DNA of 64,000 bases from Alphaproteobacteria bacterium (GTDB taxonomy: Bacteria > Pseudomonadota > Alphaproteobacteria > Rhizobiales > Aestuariivirgaceae), in NCBI GenBank assembly GCA_028868695.1, contig JAGWTZ010000006.1, forward strand, positions 1 through 64,000, read 5' to 3'. Positions 45,086 to 54,239 of this stretch are shown piece by piece; within the stretch, counting starts at the first letter, position 1; every line of letters starts with the position of its first letter. Both the position numbers and the translations under genes were made by a program. The notes beneath the pieces were generated by a model that was not told the origin of the DNA, searched no databases, and was given only the letters and a program-made list of their open reading frames with translations.

Positions 45086-48000
45086 TTGCCCTCCTCCACC
45101 TTGGTCTTGATGACAAGCGGATAACCCGGATCGCAGGCTGCGTTGATCTCAGCCTCCAGCGTGTCGGCCCGCGCCTGCGCCAGCTCGCCCGATTCACCAC
45201 CCTGGTGATAGATGATCTGCAGCGCCGATTTCTTCTTCGTCAGGATCTTGCAAAGCCTGCCGATGCCCGCCTGCCAGGTGGCGCTGAGGTCCGGACCATC
45301 TGTCACGAAGGCCTTCGCCGTCACGTCAACCTTCACGTCATGCTGGATCGCCGCGCCGAAATTCAGCACCGTGGCCTTGCCGCGCGTCACGCGCACGTCG
45401 CGCGGGTTCTCGGTCGTCAGCTTGTAGCCGGTGGGCAGCGTGCGCGGATCAAGCTTCAGCAGATAGTTGGAGCCGATCGCCGCATCAGGAATGGCCGCGC
45501 ACGGCACATGGTAGCGGCCTTCGGAATCCGTGGTGATCAGCACGCCATTCAGCGTGGCCAACCGCACCCCGGCCAGCCCTGGTTCGCCATCATCCATGTA
45601 GCCATTGCCGTTGAGGTCGTCGAACACCCGGCCAATGATGTCGCTGCAATCAAACACCGCCTCGGGGATCACTTCGACAGTGGCCTGCGCCACGGCGATC
45701 ACCAGGCCAGTCGCTGGGTCGATCAGCCGCGCATTGTTGATGAACTTGCCGCCAGAAAGCGTGGTGGAAGCCATGAGGTTCAGCGTCAGCGTGATCTTGC
45801 CGGCAACCGGCGTCAGGGCGTTGAAGGTCAGTGTCTGGCCGTTCACCACCGGCACCACCGCGCCACCATTGACGACGGCCGAGCCCGCCACAAAGCCGAA
45901 GCCCGGCGGCATGATGTCTGCAATCTGGAAGGGCCCGGCGCCAAGGTTGGTGGCGGTGATGGTATAGGGCACCACTTCGCCGCGCTTCACCTGCGAGCGT
46001 GCTGCCGTCTTGGTCAGCACCGGCTTGGCGGCGGAAAGCTGCGTGACTGTCGCCCGGCGCGGGCCGCTGAAATTCTGATAGTCCGAGTCGCCCGAAACCG
46101 TCTGGCCCACATTATAGGTGCCCGTTGCGGTCGCCTGGTTGTCATAGTGCCCAGTGGCCAATTCCGCCGCAGTGATCACATGCGTGGCCTTGAAGGGCGA
46201 GGCGGGCGTGCCAAGGTCCTTGAAGGTGACGGTGTCAACCGCGCCAGCCTTCAGCAGCGGAATGTTGAGCGGCGTCAGGCTCGCGCCAGCATCAGCCAGG
46301 CTCACATTCGTAAGGTCAACATTGCCGGTATTGGCAACCTGGAAGCTGTAGTGGATGACATCGCCGGTATCATTGGCGCCGTTGCCATTCACGTCTTCCA
46401 CCGTGAAGGTCTTGATCACCGCAATGCCGGGCTTGGCCACCAAAGCCACGGTGGTGATGCCATCACCCGCATAGCTCGCCGGGTCGGAAAGATCGGGCGG
46501 CGAATTGCCCTTGGCCGCGTTCACACCAGTGGCCGAAAGCTGGTTGGAAATGCTGCCCGCCAGAATGTCGGCATTGGCGATCGTCTGGCGCACGCTGAAA
46601 TGCGTGGTGTCCTCAGCACCTGCCGCGAGGGCCAAGGGGTAGCTGCCCACAATCGTGCCGGCAAAGCCCACCGCTTCCGCCAGCGCGACATCGGTGAAGT
46701 CCACGTTGCCGGTGTTCTTCACCAGCACGGCGTAAACCGCCACGTCACCCGGCGAGGGCACGGCCACGGTCACACCCGCCACGGTTTCAAAGTGAGAGAA
46801 CTTCTTCTGCACGGCAATGCGCGGGGTGGCGCCGATCACGAAATGGGTGGGCGCGTCCTTGGCATAGTCGGCCGGGTCGGAAAGGTCCTGGATGTTCAGA
46901 TTGCCTGGCGAGGAAATGCCCGTGGCCAGAACTTGCGTGTCAAACTTGCCCGCCGCCACGTCTGCCGCCGTCAGCACATAGCTGGCGGTGCAGCTCAGCG
47001 TGTCTTCCTGGCCGGGATTGAGGTTCAGGCTGGCCGGGCAGGTGATGGTCACGGCGGCGTTGCTGTCCGTCACCTTGATATTGTTGAGCGTCACCGCACC
47101 GGTGTTCTTAATCGAGATCGGATAGGTCAGCGTGTCGCCGGCATTGACCACGCCATCATTGTTGGTGTCGGCATAGTTGGGTGCGCCCAAGATCACCGCG
47201 ATGGTCGGCGTCGGCTGGATCGGCGTGTCGGTCGTTCCCGCCGTGAAGCTGGCTGGGTCGCCGTTCACGGAAGCGGCCTGCACAGTCGTGCTGGTGTTGG
47301 CCTGGGTGGCCGTCACCTTGGCGGAATTCTTCACCACGCCCGCCTTTTCATCGGCGGTTGTCACCGTATAGGTGGCGGTGAATGTGCTGCCGTCAAAGGT
47401 GCCCGGTGCCAGAACCAGGCCCGGGTTGCCGTTGGAAACAGTGGCGGCGGCAAGGTCGTCAATCACCTGCAGGTTGGTCAGCGTCACGTTGCCGGGGTTC
47501 TGCACCGTGAAGGTGTAGTGCAGCACGTCACCGGCATCGATGATGCCATCCTTGTTCTTGTCGTCCCAGCCGGTGCGCTTCTTGTACAGCGTGATCTGCG
47601 GCAGCTGCGTCAACGCCTGGACCGTCGGTGCGGCAGGGCTGAAGTCCTGCGTCTTCACATCAGGGTCAGACTGGTCAGAAACCTTGCTGTTGTCCGGCGC
47701 CGTGCCTGTCACCGTCGCGGTATTGTCGACATGGCCAAGGTCCATGTCCTTCTGCTCGATCACGTAGACGCCGGTAAACGTCTTGCTGTCAGAGGCGCCC
47801 GGCGCCAGGGTGATCGGCCCGCCCGTAACCACATCCAGCGGCTTGGCCGGGGCGCCCGGCATCAGCGGGTCAGTCACCACCACATTGGTCAGCGTCACAT
47901 TGCCGGTGTTTTGGACTTCGAACAGGTAATGGATCTCATCGCCCGCGTCGTTGCGGCCATTGTTGTTCTTGTCGACAACACTGGTGACGGATTTCTTGAT

Positions 48001-51000
48001 GCCAATGGCCGGCTTCGGCGTCAGCGGCAGAACCGTGATGCGGTGCTGCGCCGGATCAGCGAAGTCGGAAGCGGCGCTTACCGTCACCGACGAAGGCGAT
48101 GTGCCGGAGGCGGTGGCCTGGTTGTCATGGTGGCCAGCGTCAATGTCAGCCTGGGTCAGCGCGTAGGTGCCCGTCAGGCTGGTGTCGGTCACGCCCGGCG
48201 CCAGCGACGCAATGGTGCCGCCCACAATGGCCAGCGATGTGTCTGTCACGCCGACATTGTGCAGCGTCACATTGCCGAGGTTGGTCACTGCGAAATGATA
48301 GGTGACCACATCGCCCACTTGTGCGCTGGTGCCATTGGTGAAGGTTACGGCCCCGGTTTTCACAACACCGATGGCCGGAGGGTCTGGCAGCGGCAGGTCG
48401 AAAGAGGTCGAAAGCGGCGGCAGCGACTGGTTGGCCACATCAAGCGCATTGGCGGTCGCATCATTGTGCAGGTTGCCAGAGTCAATCTCGGCCTGCGAGA
48501 GAATATAAGGCGCGGTGAAGGTGAAGCTCTTGCCAGGGTCAAGTTGCGCCAGCGTGGCCGGGGTGATCGAGGCCGTGGCGAAGCTGTCATAGGCCTTGAC
48601 CGACGACAGCGGCAGCGCCTCGGCCAGCACCTGCAGCACTTCGCGGCCCTGCGCATGCATCAGCACATAGGCGTTGGAACGCGCCACGCCGCTTGCGATC
48701 TCATCCGGCGTCACTTCACGTGTGAAGATGATGCTGGCATCATCCGTGGCATTCGGGTTGAGCAGGCTCACCTCGCTGCCAAAGGCCAGGCTGTCCGGCT
48801 GGGCGATGGTGATCGAAGTGAGCGGCACCTCGCCGGTGTTGGCCAGGCGGAAAAGGAAGCCGATCTTTTCGCCCGGTTGCAGCGGGCCTTGTCCGCCCGA
48901 CATGCGCACAAGGCTGCGCGCCACGTTGAGATCAGCCTTCACTTCCGGCAGGGGAGCGGCGGCATGCGCGCGTTGTGCGGCCGCCACGATGCCGGAGCGC
49001 GGGCCCAGGCTTTCAATGCCCGCCGTCATCAGTTCATCCGGCTTGCCCTTGGCCGCCTGCAACATGGCCACGGCATGGGTCTGGACAGTGGCAGCCTCGG
49101 CCACCAGCGGGTCGCTGATGGTGACATTATGCAGCGGTGAATTGCCAGTGTTGGTCACCGTGAAGGTGTAGTTCACCGTGTCACCCGCCCGCGGCGGCAC
49201 CGCATTGCCCTTGGCCAGTGTGCCGGATTTCGTGAAGGTCATCGACGCGGTGTAGTTCAGCGGCGTGGTCACTGAGGCTGGCGCGCTCACCGGCTGGGCG
49301 CCGGGGTTCGCGGGCTGGCCTGTCACGGTGGCAGTGTTGGTGTAGGAATGCGCCGCAATGTCCGCCGCCGTCACCACATGGCTGCCGGTGAAGGTTGTGC
49401 TGTCGGTGGCCCCCGGGGCGAGGCTGGCAATCGGCCCGCCACTCACCGTGGCGCCCGTGTCGGCCAGCGTCACGTTGGTGATGGTGACATTGCCGGTGTT
49501 CTTGACGGTGAATTTGTAGTTGATGGTGCTGCCCGCCACCATCGGACCCACCAGCGTGTCAGCCTTGGCAAGGCTGAGCGAAGGCTTGACCGTCAACGTG
49601 GTCACAGTGGGAGCATTGGCCGAGGGGCCGGCCGTCACAGGGTCTGAATCATCCGTCACCTTGATGCCGCCAGGTGCGGTGCCAGTCGCCGTGGCAGTGT
49701 TGCTCAAGCTGCCCGCGTCCATGTCGGCCTGGGTGATGGCATAGGGTGCTGCCGTGCAAGCCACGCTGGCGCCGGGCTGCAGCGCGCCAGCCGGGCAGCT
49801 CACGGTGCCCAGCTTGGCATCACTCACCGTCACGGGGTCCAGCGGCTGGTTGCCAAGGTTGGAAACCGTGAAGCTGTAGGTAACCGTGTCGCCAGCATCA
49901 GTCATGCCATTGCTGTTGACGTCAGTGATGGGTGAGGCTGCCTTGACAAGGCCAATCACCGGGTTGGCCTGAACCGTGACAACGGTTGGCGCATTGGCTG
50001 CGGGTCCAGCGGTGGTGGGATCGGAATTGTCGGTCACGGCGAGACCAAAGGGCGGCTGGCCGCTGGCCTTGGCCTGGTTGGAAACCTTGCCCGCGGTGAT
50101 GTCCGCCTGGGTGATGACATAGGCCGGTGCTGTGCAGTTGGCAGAAGCCCCCGGCACGAGCGTGGTGCTGGCGCAGGTGACGGAGGCAAGCTTCGGGTCG
50201 CTCACCGAGACATTGGTCAGCGTCACCGTGCCCAGGTTGGAAACGGTGAAGGCGTAGGTGATGGTGTCACCAGCATCAATCTGGCCGTTGTTGTTGACGT
50301 CCACCACCGGCCCGGCCACCTTGACGAGGCCAATCACCGCGCTTTGCGGAATGTTCACAACTGTCGGGTTGTCAGCATTGGCACCCGTGCCGGGCACGGT
50401 CTCGTCGGAAAGGTCGCTCACGGCAGCACCCACCGGCGGCAGCGCCGTCACCTTGGCCTGGTTGCTCAAGCGGCCCGCATCCACATCCGTCTGTGTCAGA
50501 ACGTAAGGCGCAGGCGCGCTGCACAAGGTTGAAGCCCCGGCGTCCAGCGTGGTTGCACTGCAAGTGATGTTGGCAAGCTTGGGGTCTGTGACGGCAATGT
50601 TGTCCAGCGTCACATTGCCCATGTTGGTCACGGTGAAGCTGTAGGCCACCGTGTCGCCGGCATCCACCTTGCCATCAGTGTTGGCATCGACAATCGGCCC
50701 CGCCTGCTTCACCAGGCCAATGGCTGGCGCTGGCGCCAGGCTGGTCACAGTCGGGTTGTTGGCGGCAGGGCCCGGCGTGGTGTCGTCGGAAATGTCCGAA
50801 ACCGCCTGGTTGGATGGCGAAAGGCCCGTGGCGCTGGCCGAATTCACTACCTTGCCAGCGTTCAGGTCCGCTGCGGTGATCACATAGGCCGGGGCCGTGC
50901 AATCGAAGGATTGCTGCGGCGGCAGTGGTGTGGCCGGGCAAGTGACGGGCGAGACCTTGTTGTCGGCCACTGTTACACCATGCAGCGTCAGGTTCCCAAG

Positions 51001-53208
51001 GTTGGTGACCGTGAAAGTGTAAGTGATAGTGTCGCCCGCATCGAGCAGGCTGTCATGGTTGGCATCAGCCACCACGCCCGCCTTCTTCACCAGGCCGATT
51101 TGCGGCGTGGGCGAAAGGCTGGTCACTGTGCTGGCGTCATGGCCGGGGCCAGGGGTAGCCGGATCAGAAATGTCCGTCACCGGCGGGCCAGTGGGCGGAT
51201 TGGCCGAGACGGAGGCGGTGTTCGTCACTTGCCCCGCGTCCACATCGGCCTGGGTGATGATGTAGAACGTGCCCGTGCAGCTGGTCACTTGACCGGGCTG
51301 CAAGGTTGTTGAAATGCAATTGACGCCAGTGATCTTGCTGTCGGTCACCGTCACGTTGTTGAGCGTGGTGTTGCCCATGTTGGTGACGGCGAAGGTGTAG
51401 TGGATCTTGTCGCCCACATCGATCAGGCCATCATTGTTGGCGTCAATCACCGCGCCCGCCACCTTGACCAGACCGACGCCCGGCTTCTGGGCCAGCGGCG
51501 TGGTGGTCACGGCATTGGCCGAAGTGCCCGGCGTGGCAGGGTCAGAAGCGTCCACCACGGAGACACCCTTGGGCGAAACGCCCGAGGCCGTGGCCTGGTT
51601 GGAAACCTTGTCGGCGTTGATGTCAGCCTGGGTGATCACATAGTCATCGCCCGCGCAATCTGTTCCCTGCCCCGGGTTCAGGCTGGTGAGCGCGCAGGTG
51701 ATATTGGTCACCTTCGGGTCCGCCACTGTCACATTGGCCAGTGTCACATTGCCCATGTTGGTCACATGGAAGGTGAAGGACATGGTCTCGCCCGCATCCG
51801 GCTGGCCATTGCTGTTGAGGTCATGGAAAGTGCCCGCCGGCTTGACGATGCCGATGGCGGGCGCCGGGGCCAACGTGGTGACGGTCGGCGCATTGGCGGC
51901 AGGCCCGGCAGTGGCGGGATCAGACACATCCGTCACGGCAGGGCCGGTGGGTGGCGTGCCGCTGGCCGTCGCGGTGTTGGTCACCTGCCCGTTGTCAATA
52001 TCCACCTGCGTCAGCGGATAGGCCACAGCGGTGCAGGTTTCGCTCTTGCCCGGATCAAGAGAAGGTTGCGGGCAGTTGATGCCGGAAACCTTGCTATCGG
52101 TGACCGCAACCGAGGCCAGTGTCACGTTGCCAAGGTTCGAAACCTTGAAGGCATAGGTGATGGTGTCGCCCAGATCAGCCACGCCATCGTTGTTCACGTC
52201 ATTGAGCGTGGAGGTCTTGACCAGGCCGATCCCCGGCTTGCCCGCCAGAGTGACATCGGTGACGCCATCGGCAGTTGTACCTGCTATGGCTGGGTCAGAA
52301 AAGTCGCTCACATTTGTGCCTGCCGGGCTGGTCGCGGTCACTTTCGCCTGGTTGGAAACATGCCCCGCGTTCAGATCGGCCTGGGTGAGCACATAGGCCG
52401 CGGCCGTGCAGTTTGCGGTGGCGCCGGGTGAGAGGCTCGAAACCGGGCAGGTCACTGTGCCCAGCTTGGCGTCAGTCACTGCGATGCTATTCAGCGTCAC
52501 ATTGCCCAGGTTCGAAACCACAAGGCTGTAGCTGATTGTGTCGCCGGCGTCGGTGATGCCATTGCTGTTGGCATCCACCACAGCGCCAGCCGTCTTCACG
52601 AGGCCAATGAGCGGCTTCTGCGCCAGCGGCGTGTCGGTCGCGGCATCAGTGGCGGGCCCTGCGGTGACAGGGTCGGAGAAATCGGAAACAGTGGTGCCAC
52701 CCGGCGACGTGCCGCTCGCCTTCGCCTGGTTAGAAACATGGCCGGCGTCAAGGTCGGCCTGTGTCAGCACATAGGCGGGTGCAGTGCAGCTCATGCTGGC
52801 CCCGGCTGCCAGGCTGGCCTGAGGGCAGGTGATGGAGCCCAGCTTCGGGTCACTCACCGTGATGGCGTTCAGCGTCACGTTGCCGAGATTGGAAACCGTG
52901 AAGGCATAGGACAGCGTATCCCCGGCGTCAGTCACGCCGTTGTTATTCGTATCGGTGATCGTGCCTGCAGCCTTGACCAGACCGATCAATGGCGCCGCTG
53001 GAGACACCGGAACTGCCGCCGTTGCGGTGTTGGATTGATAGCTCTGCGCCTGATAGGTGCCACTGGCCGTGGCGCTGTTGGTGATGTCTGCCTTGGCGGC
53101 AGAAATCATCCCGAAAACAGAGACAGCCAGAAACACGAAGGGGGCCACCGCTTTCGCGGCGCCCCTGCGTGCCTTCCGGCTGCTCTGAAGTGGGATCATT
53201 CCTGTCAT
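45082..53208 (-). CDS. Giant secreted DUF11-repeat protein
   Basis: A 2708-residue protein, the largest in the window. A long signal peptide (RKARRGAAKAVAPFVFLAVSVFG..., cut near AAKA) is followed by about 18 DUF11-like Ig repeats of roughly 126 residues. Repeats 1-9 begin IGLVK or close to it, carry a calcium-loop-like D-x-N-x-NG-xx-D-x-GD motif and a Cys pair 13-14 residues apart. Later repeats lack the Cys pair apart from one. A non-repeat block of about 185 residues interrupts repeat 11. Near residues 2515-2610 there is an SdrD_B/Cna-B-like domain (GRVFDDLNGNGYMDDGEPG), then an 85-residue end rich in charged residues. ATG at 53208 is chosen; TTG 53211 and ATG 53199 are alternatives. It is coupled to the barrel gene. 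Confidence 0.85.
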   Translation of the reverse strand: MTGMIPLQSSRKARRGAAKAVAPFVFLAVSVFGMISAAKADITNSATASGTYQAQSYQSNTATAAVPVSPAAPLIGLVKAAGTITDTNNNGVTDAGDTLSYAFTVSNLGNVTLNAITVSDPKLGSITCPQASLAAGASMSCTAPAYVLTQADLDAGHVSNQAKASGTSPGGTTVSDFSDPVTAGPATDAATDTPLAQKPLIGLVKTAGAVVDANSNGITDAGDTISYSLVVSNLGNVTLNSIAVTDAKLGTVTCPVSSLSPGATANCTAAAYVLTQADLNAGHVSNQAKVTATSPAGTNVSDFSDPAIAGTTADGVTDVTLAGKPGIGLVKTSTLNDVNNDGVADLGDTITYAFKVSNLGNVTLASVAVTDSKVSGINCPQPSLDPGKSETCTAVAYPLTQVDIDNGQVTNTATASGTPPTGPAVTDVSDPATAGPAANAPTVTTLAPAPAIGIVKPAGTFHDLNSNGQPDAGETMSFTFHVTNMGNVTLANVTVADPKVTNITCALTSLNPGQGTDCAGDDYVITQADINADKVSNQATASGVSPKGVSVVDASDPATPGTSANAVTTTPLAQKPGVGLVKVAGAVIDANNDGLIDVGDKIHYTFAVTNMGNTTLNNVTVTDSKITGVNCISTTLQPGQVTSCTGTFYIITQADVDAGQVTNTASVSANPPTGPPVTDISDPATPGPGHDASTVTSLSPTPQIGLVKKAGVVADANHDSLLDAGDTITYTFTVTNLGNLTLHGVTVADNKVSPVTCPATPLPPQQSFDCTAPAYVITAADLNAGKVVNSASATGLSPSNQAVSDISDDTTPGPAANNPTVTSLAPAPAIGLVKQAGPIVDANTDGKVDAGDTVAYSFTVTNMGNVTLDNIAVTDPKLANITCSATTLDAGASTLCSAPAPYVLTQTDVDAGRLSNQAKVTALPPVGAAVSDLSDETVPGTGANADNPTVVNIPQSAVIGLVKVAGPVVDVNNNGQIDAGDTITYAFTVSNLGTVTLTNVSVSDPKLASVTCASTTLVPGASANCTAPAYVITQADITAGKVSNQAKASGQPPFGLAVTDNSDPTTAGPAANAPTVVTVQANPVIGLVKAASPITDVNSNGMTDAGDTVTYSFTVSNLGNQPLDPVTVSDAKLGTVSCPAGALQPGASVACTAAPYAITQADMDAGSLSNTATATGTAPGGIKVTDDSDPVTAGPSANAPTVTTLTVKPSLSLAKADTLVGPMVAGSTINYKFTVKNTGNVTITNVTLADTGATVSGGPIASLAPGATDSTTFTGSHVVTAADIAAHSYTNTATVTGQPANPGAQPVSAPASVTTPLNYTASMTFTKSGTLAKGNAVPPRAGDTVNYTFTVTNTGNSPLHNVTISDPLVAEAATVQTHAVAMLQAAKGKPDELMTAGIESLGPRSGIVAAAQRAHAAAPLPEVKADLNVARSLVRMSGGQGPLQPGEKIGFLFRLANTGEVPLTSITIAQPDSLAFGSEVSLLNPNATDDASIIFTREVTPDEIASGVARSNAYVLMHAQGREVLQVLAEALPLSSVKAYDSFATASITPATLAQLDPGKSFTFTAPYILSQAEIDSGNLHNDATANALDVANQSLPPLSTSFDLPLPDPPAIGVVKTGAVTFTNGTSAQVGDVVTYHFAVTNLGNVTLHNVGVTDTSLAIVGGTIASLAPGVTDTSLTGTYALTQADIDAGHHDNQATASGTSPSSVTVSAASDFADPAQHRITVLPLTPKPAIGIKKSVTSVVDKNNNGRNDAGDEIHYLFEVQNTGNVTLTNVVVTDPLMPGAPAKPLDVVTGGPITLAPGASDSKTFTGVYVIEQKDMDLGHVDNTATVTGTAPDNSKVSDQSDPDVKTQDFSPAAPTVQALTQLPQITLYKKRTGWDDKNKDGIIDAGDVLHYTFTVQNPGNVTLTNLQVIDDLAAATVSNGNPGLVLAPGTFDGSTFTATYTVTTADEKAGVVKNSAKVTATQANTSTTVQAASVNGDPASFTAGTTDTPIQPTPTIAVILGAPNYADTNNDGVVNAGDTLTYPISIKNTGAVTLNNIKVTDSNAAVTITCPASLNLNPGQEDTLSCTASYVLTAADVAAGKFDTQVLATGISSPGNLNIQDLSDPADYAKDAPTHFVIGATPRIAVQKKFSHFETVAGVTVAVPSPGDVAVYAVLVKNTGNVDFTDVALAEAVGFAGTIVGSYPLALAAGAEDTTHFSVRQTIANADILAGSISNQLSATGVNAAKGNSPPDLSDPASYAGDGITTVALVAKPGIAVIKTFTVEDVNGNGANDTGDVIHYSFQVANTGNVDLTNVSLADAGASLTPLNIPLLKAGAVDTVTFKDLGTPASPFKATHVITAAELATGHYDNQATATGTYNVGQTVSGDSDYQNFSGPRRATVTQLSAAKPVLTKTAARSQVKRGEVVPYTITATNLGAGPFQIADIMPPGFGFVAGSAVVNGGAVVPVVNGQTLTFNALTPVAGKITLTLNLMASTTLSGGKFINNARLIDPATGLVIAVAQATVEVIPEAVFDCSDIIGRVFDDLNGNGYMDDGEPGLAGVRLATLNGVLITTDSEGRYHVPCAAIPDAAIGSNYLLKLDPRTLPTGYKLTTENPRDVRVTRGKATVLNFGAAIQHDVKVDVTAKAFVTDGPDLSATWQAGIGRLCKILTKKKSALQIIYHQGGESGELAQARADTLEAEINAACDPGYPLVIKTKVEEGK
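49590..52992 (-). repeat. Nine tandem DUF11 units with Cys pairs
   Basis: Within the giant gene, nine coding repeats of about 378 nt follow each other. Each encodes the order IGLVK - D-x-N-x-NG-xx-D-x-GD - NLGNVTL - C...C - LTQADxxAGxVSN - SDPxTAGP. Reading frame is continuous, and the units differ enough at the DNA level that they are not recent exact duplications. Confidence 0.85.
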
Positions 53209-53226
53209 CAAGAAAGTGTCCTGCGC

Positions 53227-53242
53227 GGCCCCGGGAGGGGCC
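53227..53242. promoter_or_regulatory. GC hairpin between the two DUF11 genes
   Basis: GGCCCC and GGGGCC arms around a GGGA loop, 13 nt after the small DUF11 stop and just before the giant gene's start. There is no T-tract. It could lower read-through or mask the weak ribosome-binding site of the giant gene, setting the ratio of the two proteins. Confidence 0.4.
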
Positions 53243-53255
53243 CCGCTGGTTGCGG

Positions 53256-54239
53256 TTAGCCGTGATCGATTTCGGCTTGGGTGACGGTGTGGGTGAAGGT
53301 GAACTTCACGACAGCGCCAGGCTGCAGCGTGCTCCAGATGCCGTTGTTAGCGGTGCCGTCGGTGGAGGTCACCGTCGGGGCCAGCGGCCCATCGCTCACC
53401 AGCGTTTCACTCTTGATGCCGGCCGGGTCAGCGCCATAGGCAACACTGCCCAGGGAAACCGTTGTGGCTGGCGTGCCGTGCTGGTCATTGACCTGCACGT
53501 TGGTCATGGCCACGTTGCCGGTGTTGGTCACGGTGTAGGTGTAGGTGATGACTTCGCCAAGATCCGCCTTGCCGTTGGAGTTGGTGTCGGTCAGCACGGC
53601 CACCTTGCTGATGGTGAGCTTCGGTCCTGCGGCAATGGTGGTGGTCGCCGGCAGCGAAGCCGGAGAGTTGTAGACAACGTTGCCCGGAGTCTTGCCTGTT
53701 GCCGTTGCCGTGTTCGAGACTGCGCTGGAAACGCCTGCCGCACGGTCAACGTCAAGCTGGCTCAACGTGTAGGTGGCGGTGAACACCTGTGTGGCATTGG
53801 GCGCCAGGGTTGCGGTTGCCGGGCTGAATGCACCCATGGTGCCTGTGCCGGCGCTGCCGCTGAAGGTCGGCCCGGGATCAACCGGCGCAACATTGCTCAT
53901 GGTCACGTTGCCGGTGTTCTTCACCGTGTAGGTGTAGACGATGGTGTCGCCGGCATCGGTGATCGTTGCGTCTGCGCCGCCAGAGGAGGTCGGAACACCA
54001 GCAGCCTTGGTGATGGTCATCGCCGGGGCAGCCGGGGCAACCGGCACATTCTGGGTGGATGAACCATAGTTGCTGGTGGTGCCGCTATAGGTACCCACCG
54101 CATTGGCCGTGTTGTCGATGGTGGCGAGGGCTGGCGTGATCTGCGCTGCCACGAAGCTGCCAGCCAGCAGCGTCGTGCTCAGGTTTCTGGCGCGCTGCGC
54201 CAGCAGGTAAGCCCGGAACAGGGCTGGTGTTGTCGTCAT
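53256..54239 (-). CDS. Small DUF11-repeat exported protein
   Basis: A 327-residue protein, first gene of the surface locus. A signal peptide (LLAQRARNLSTTLLAGSFVAAQITPALA) is followed by IDNTANAVGTYSG, which resembles the mature start of the giant protein (ITNSATASGTYQA), so the two are paralogs. Two DUF11 repeats follow (MTITKAAG... and LTISKVAV...), the second with a D-x-N-x-NG loop. The protein stops at TQAEIDHG, where a final strand (SNTATATG-type) would be expected, so the last repeat is cut short. The ATG at 54239 is chosen because AAGGGGAAG precedes it; the frame is open to 54365. Confidence 0.82.
   Translation of the reverse strand: MTTTPALFRAYLLAQRARNLSTTLLAGSFVAAQITPALATIDNTANAVGTYSGTTSNYGSSTQNVPVAPAAPAMTITKAAGVPTSSGGADATITDAGDTIVYTYTVKNTGNVTMSNVAPVDPGPTFSGSAGTGTMGAFSPATATLAPNATQVFTATYTLSQLDVDRAAGVSSAVSNTATATGKTPGNVVYNSPASLPATTTIAAGPKLTISKVAVLTDTNSNGKADLGEVITYTYTVTNTGNVAMTNVQVNDQHGTPATTVSLGSVAYGADPAGIKSETLVSDGPLAPTVTSTDGTANNGIWSTLQPGAVVKFTFTHTVTQAEIDHG

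Noticed and set aside
42818..45124. 768-codon plus-strand frame
   Set aside because: Antisense to the beta-barrel gene, with the His/Arg-rich composition typical of shadow frames in GC-rich DNA.
45073..49140. 1355-codon open frame on the plus strand
   Set aside because: It is antisense to the giant DUF11 gene; its His/Arg/Gly-rich product is periodic only because the repeats beneath it are. No start context or family match.
49590..52992. CRISPR-like periodicity
   Set aside because: The period of about 378 nt is in frame with a protein, and units are long and diverged; there are no short identical repeats with unique spacers.
53208..53258. Frameshift or nonsense splitting one DUF11 gene into two
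   Set aside because: The second gene has its own signal peptide and mature start resembling the first, so they are two paralogs rather than one broken gene.
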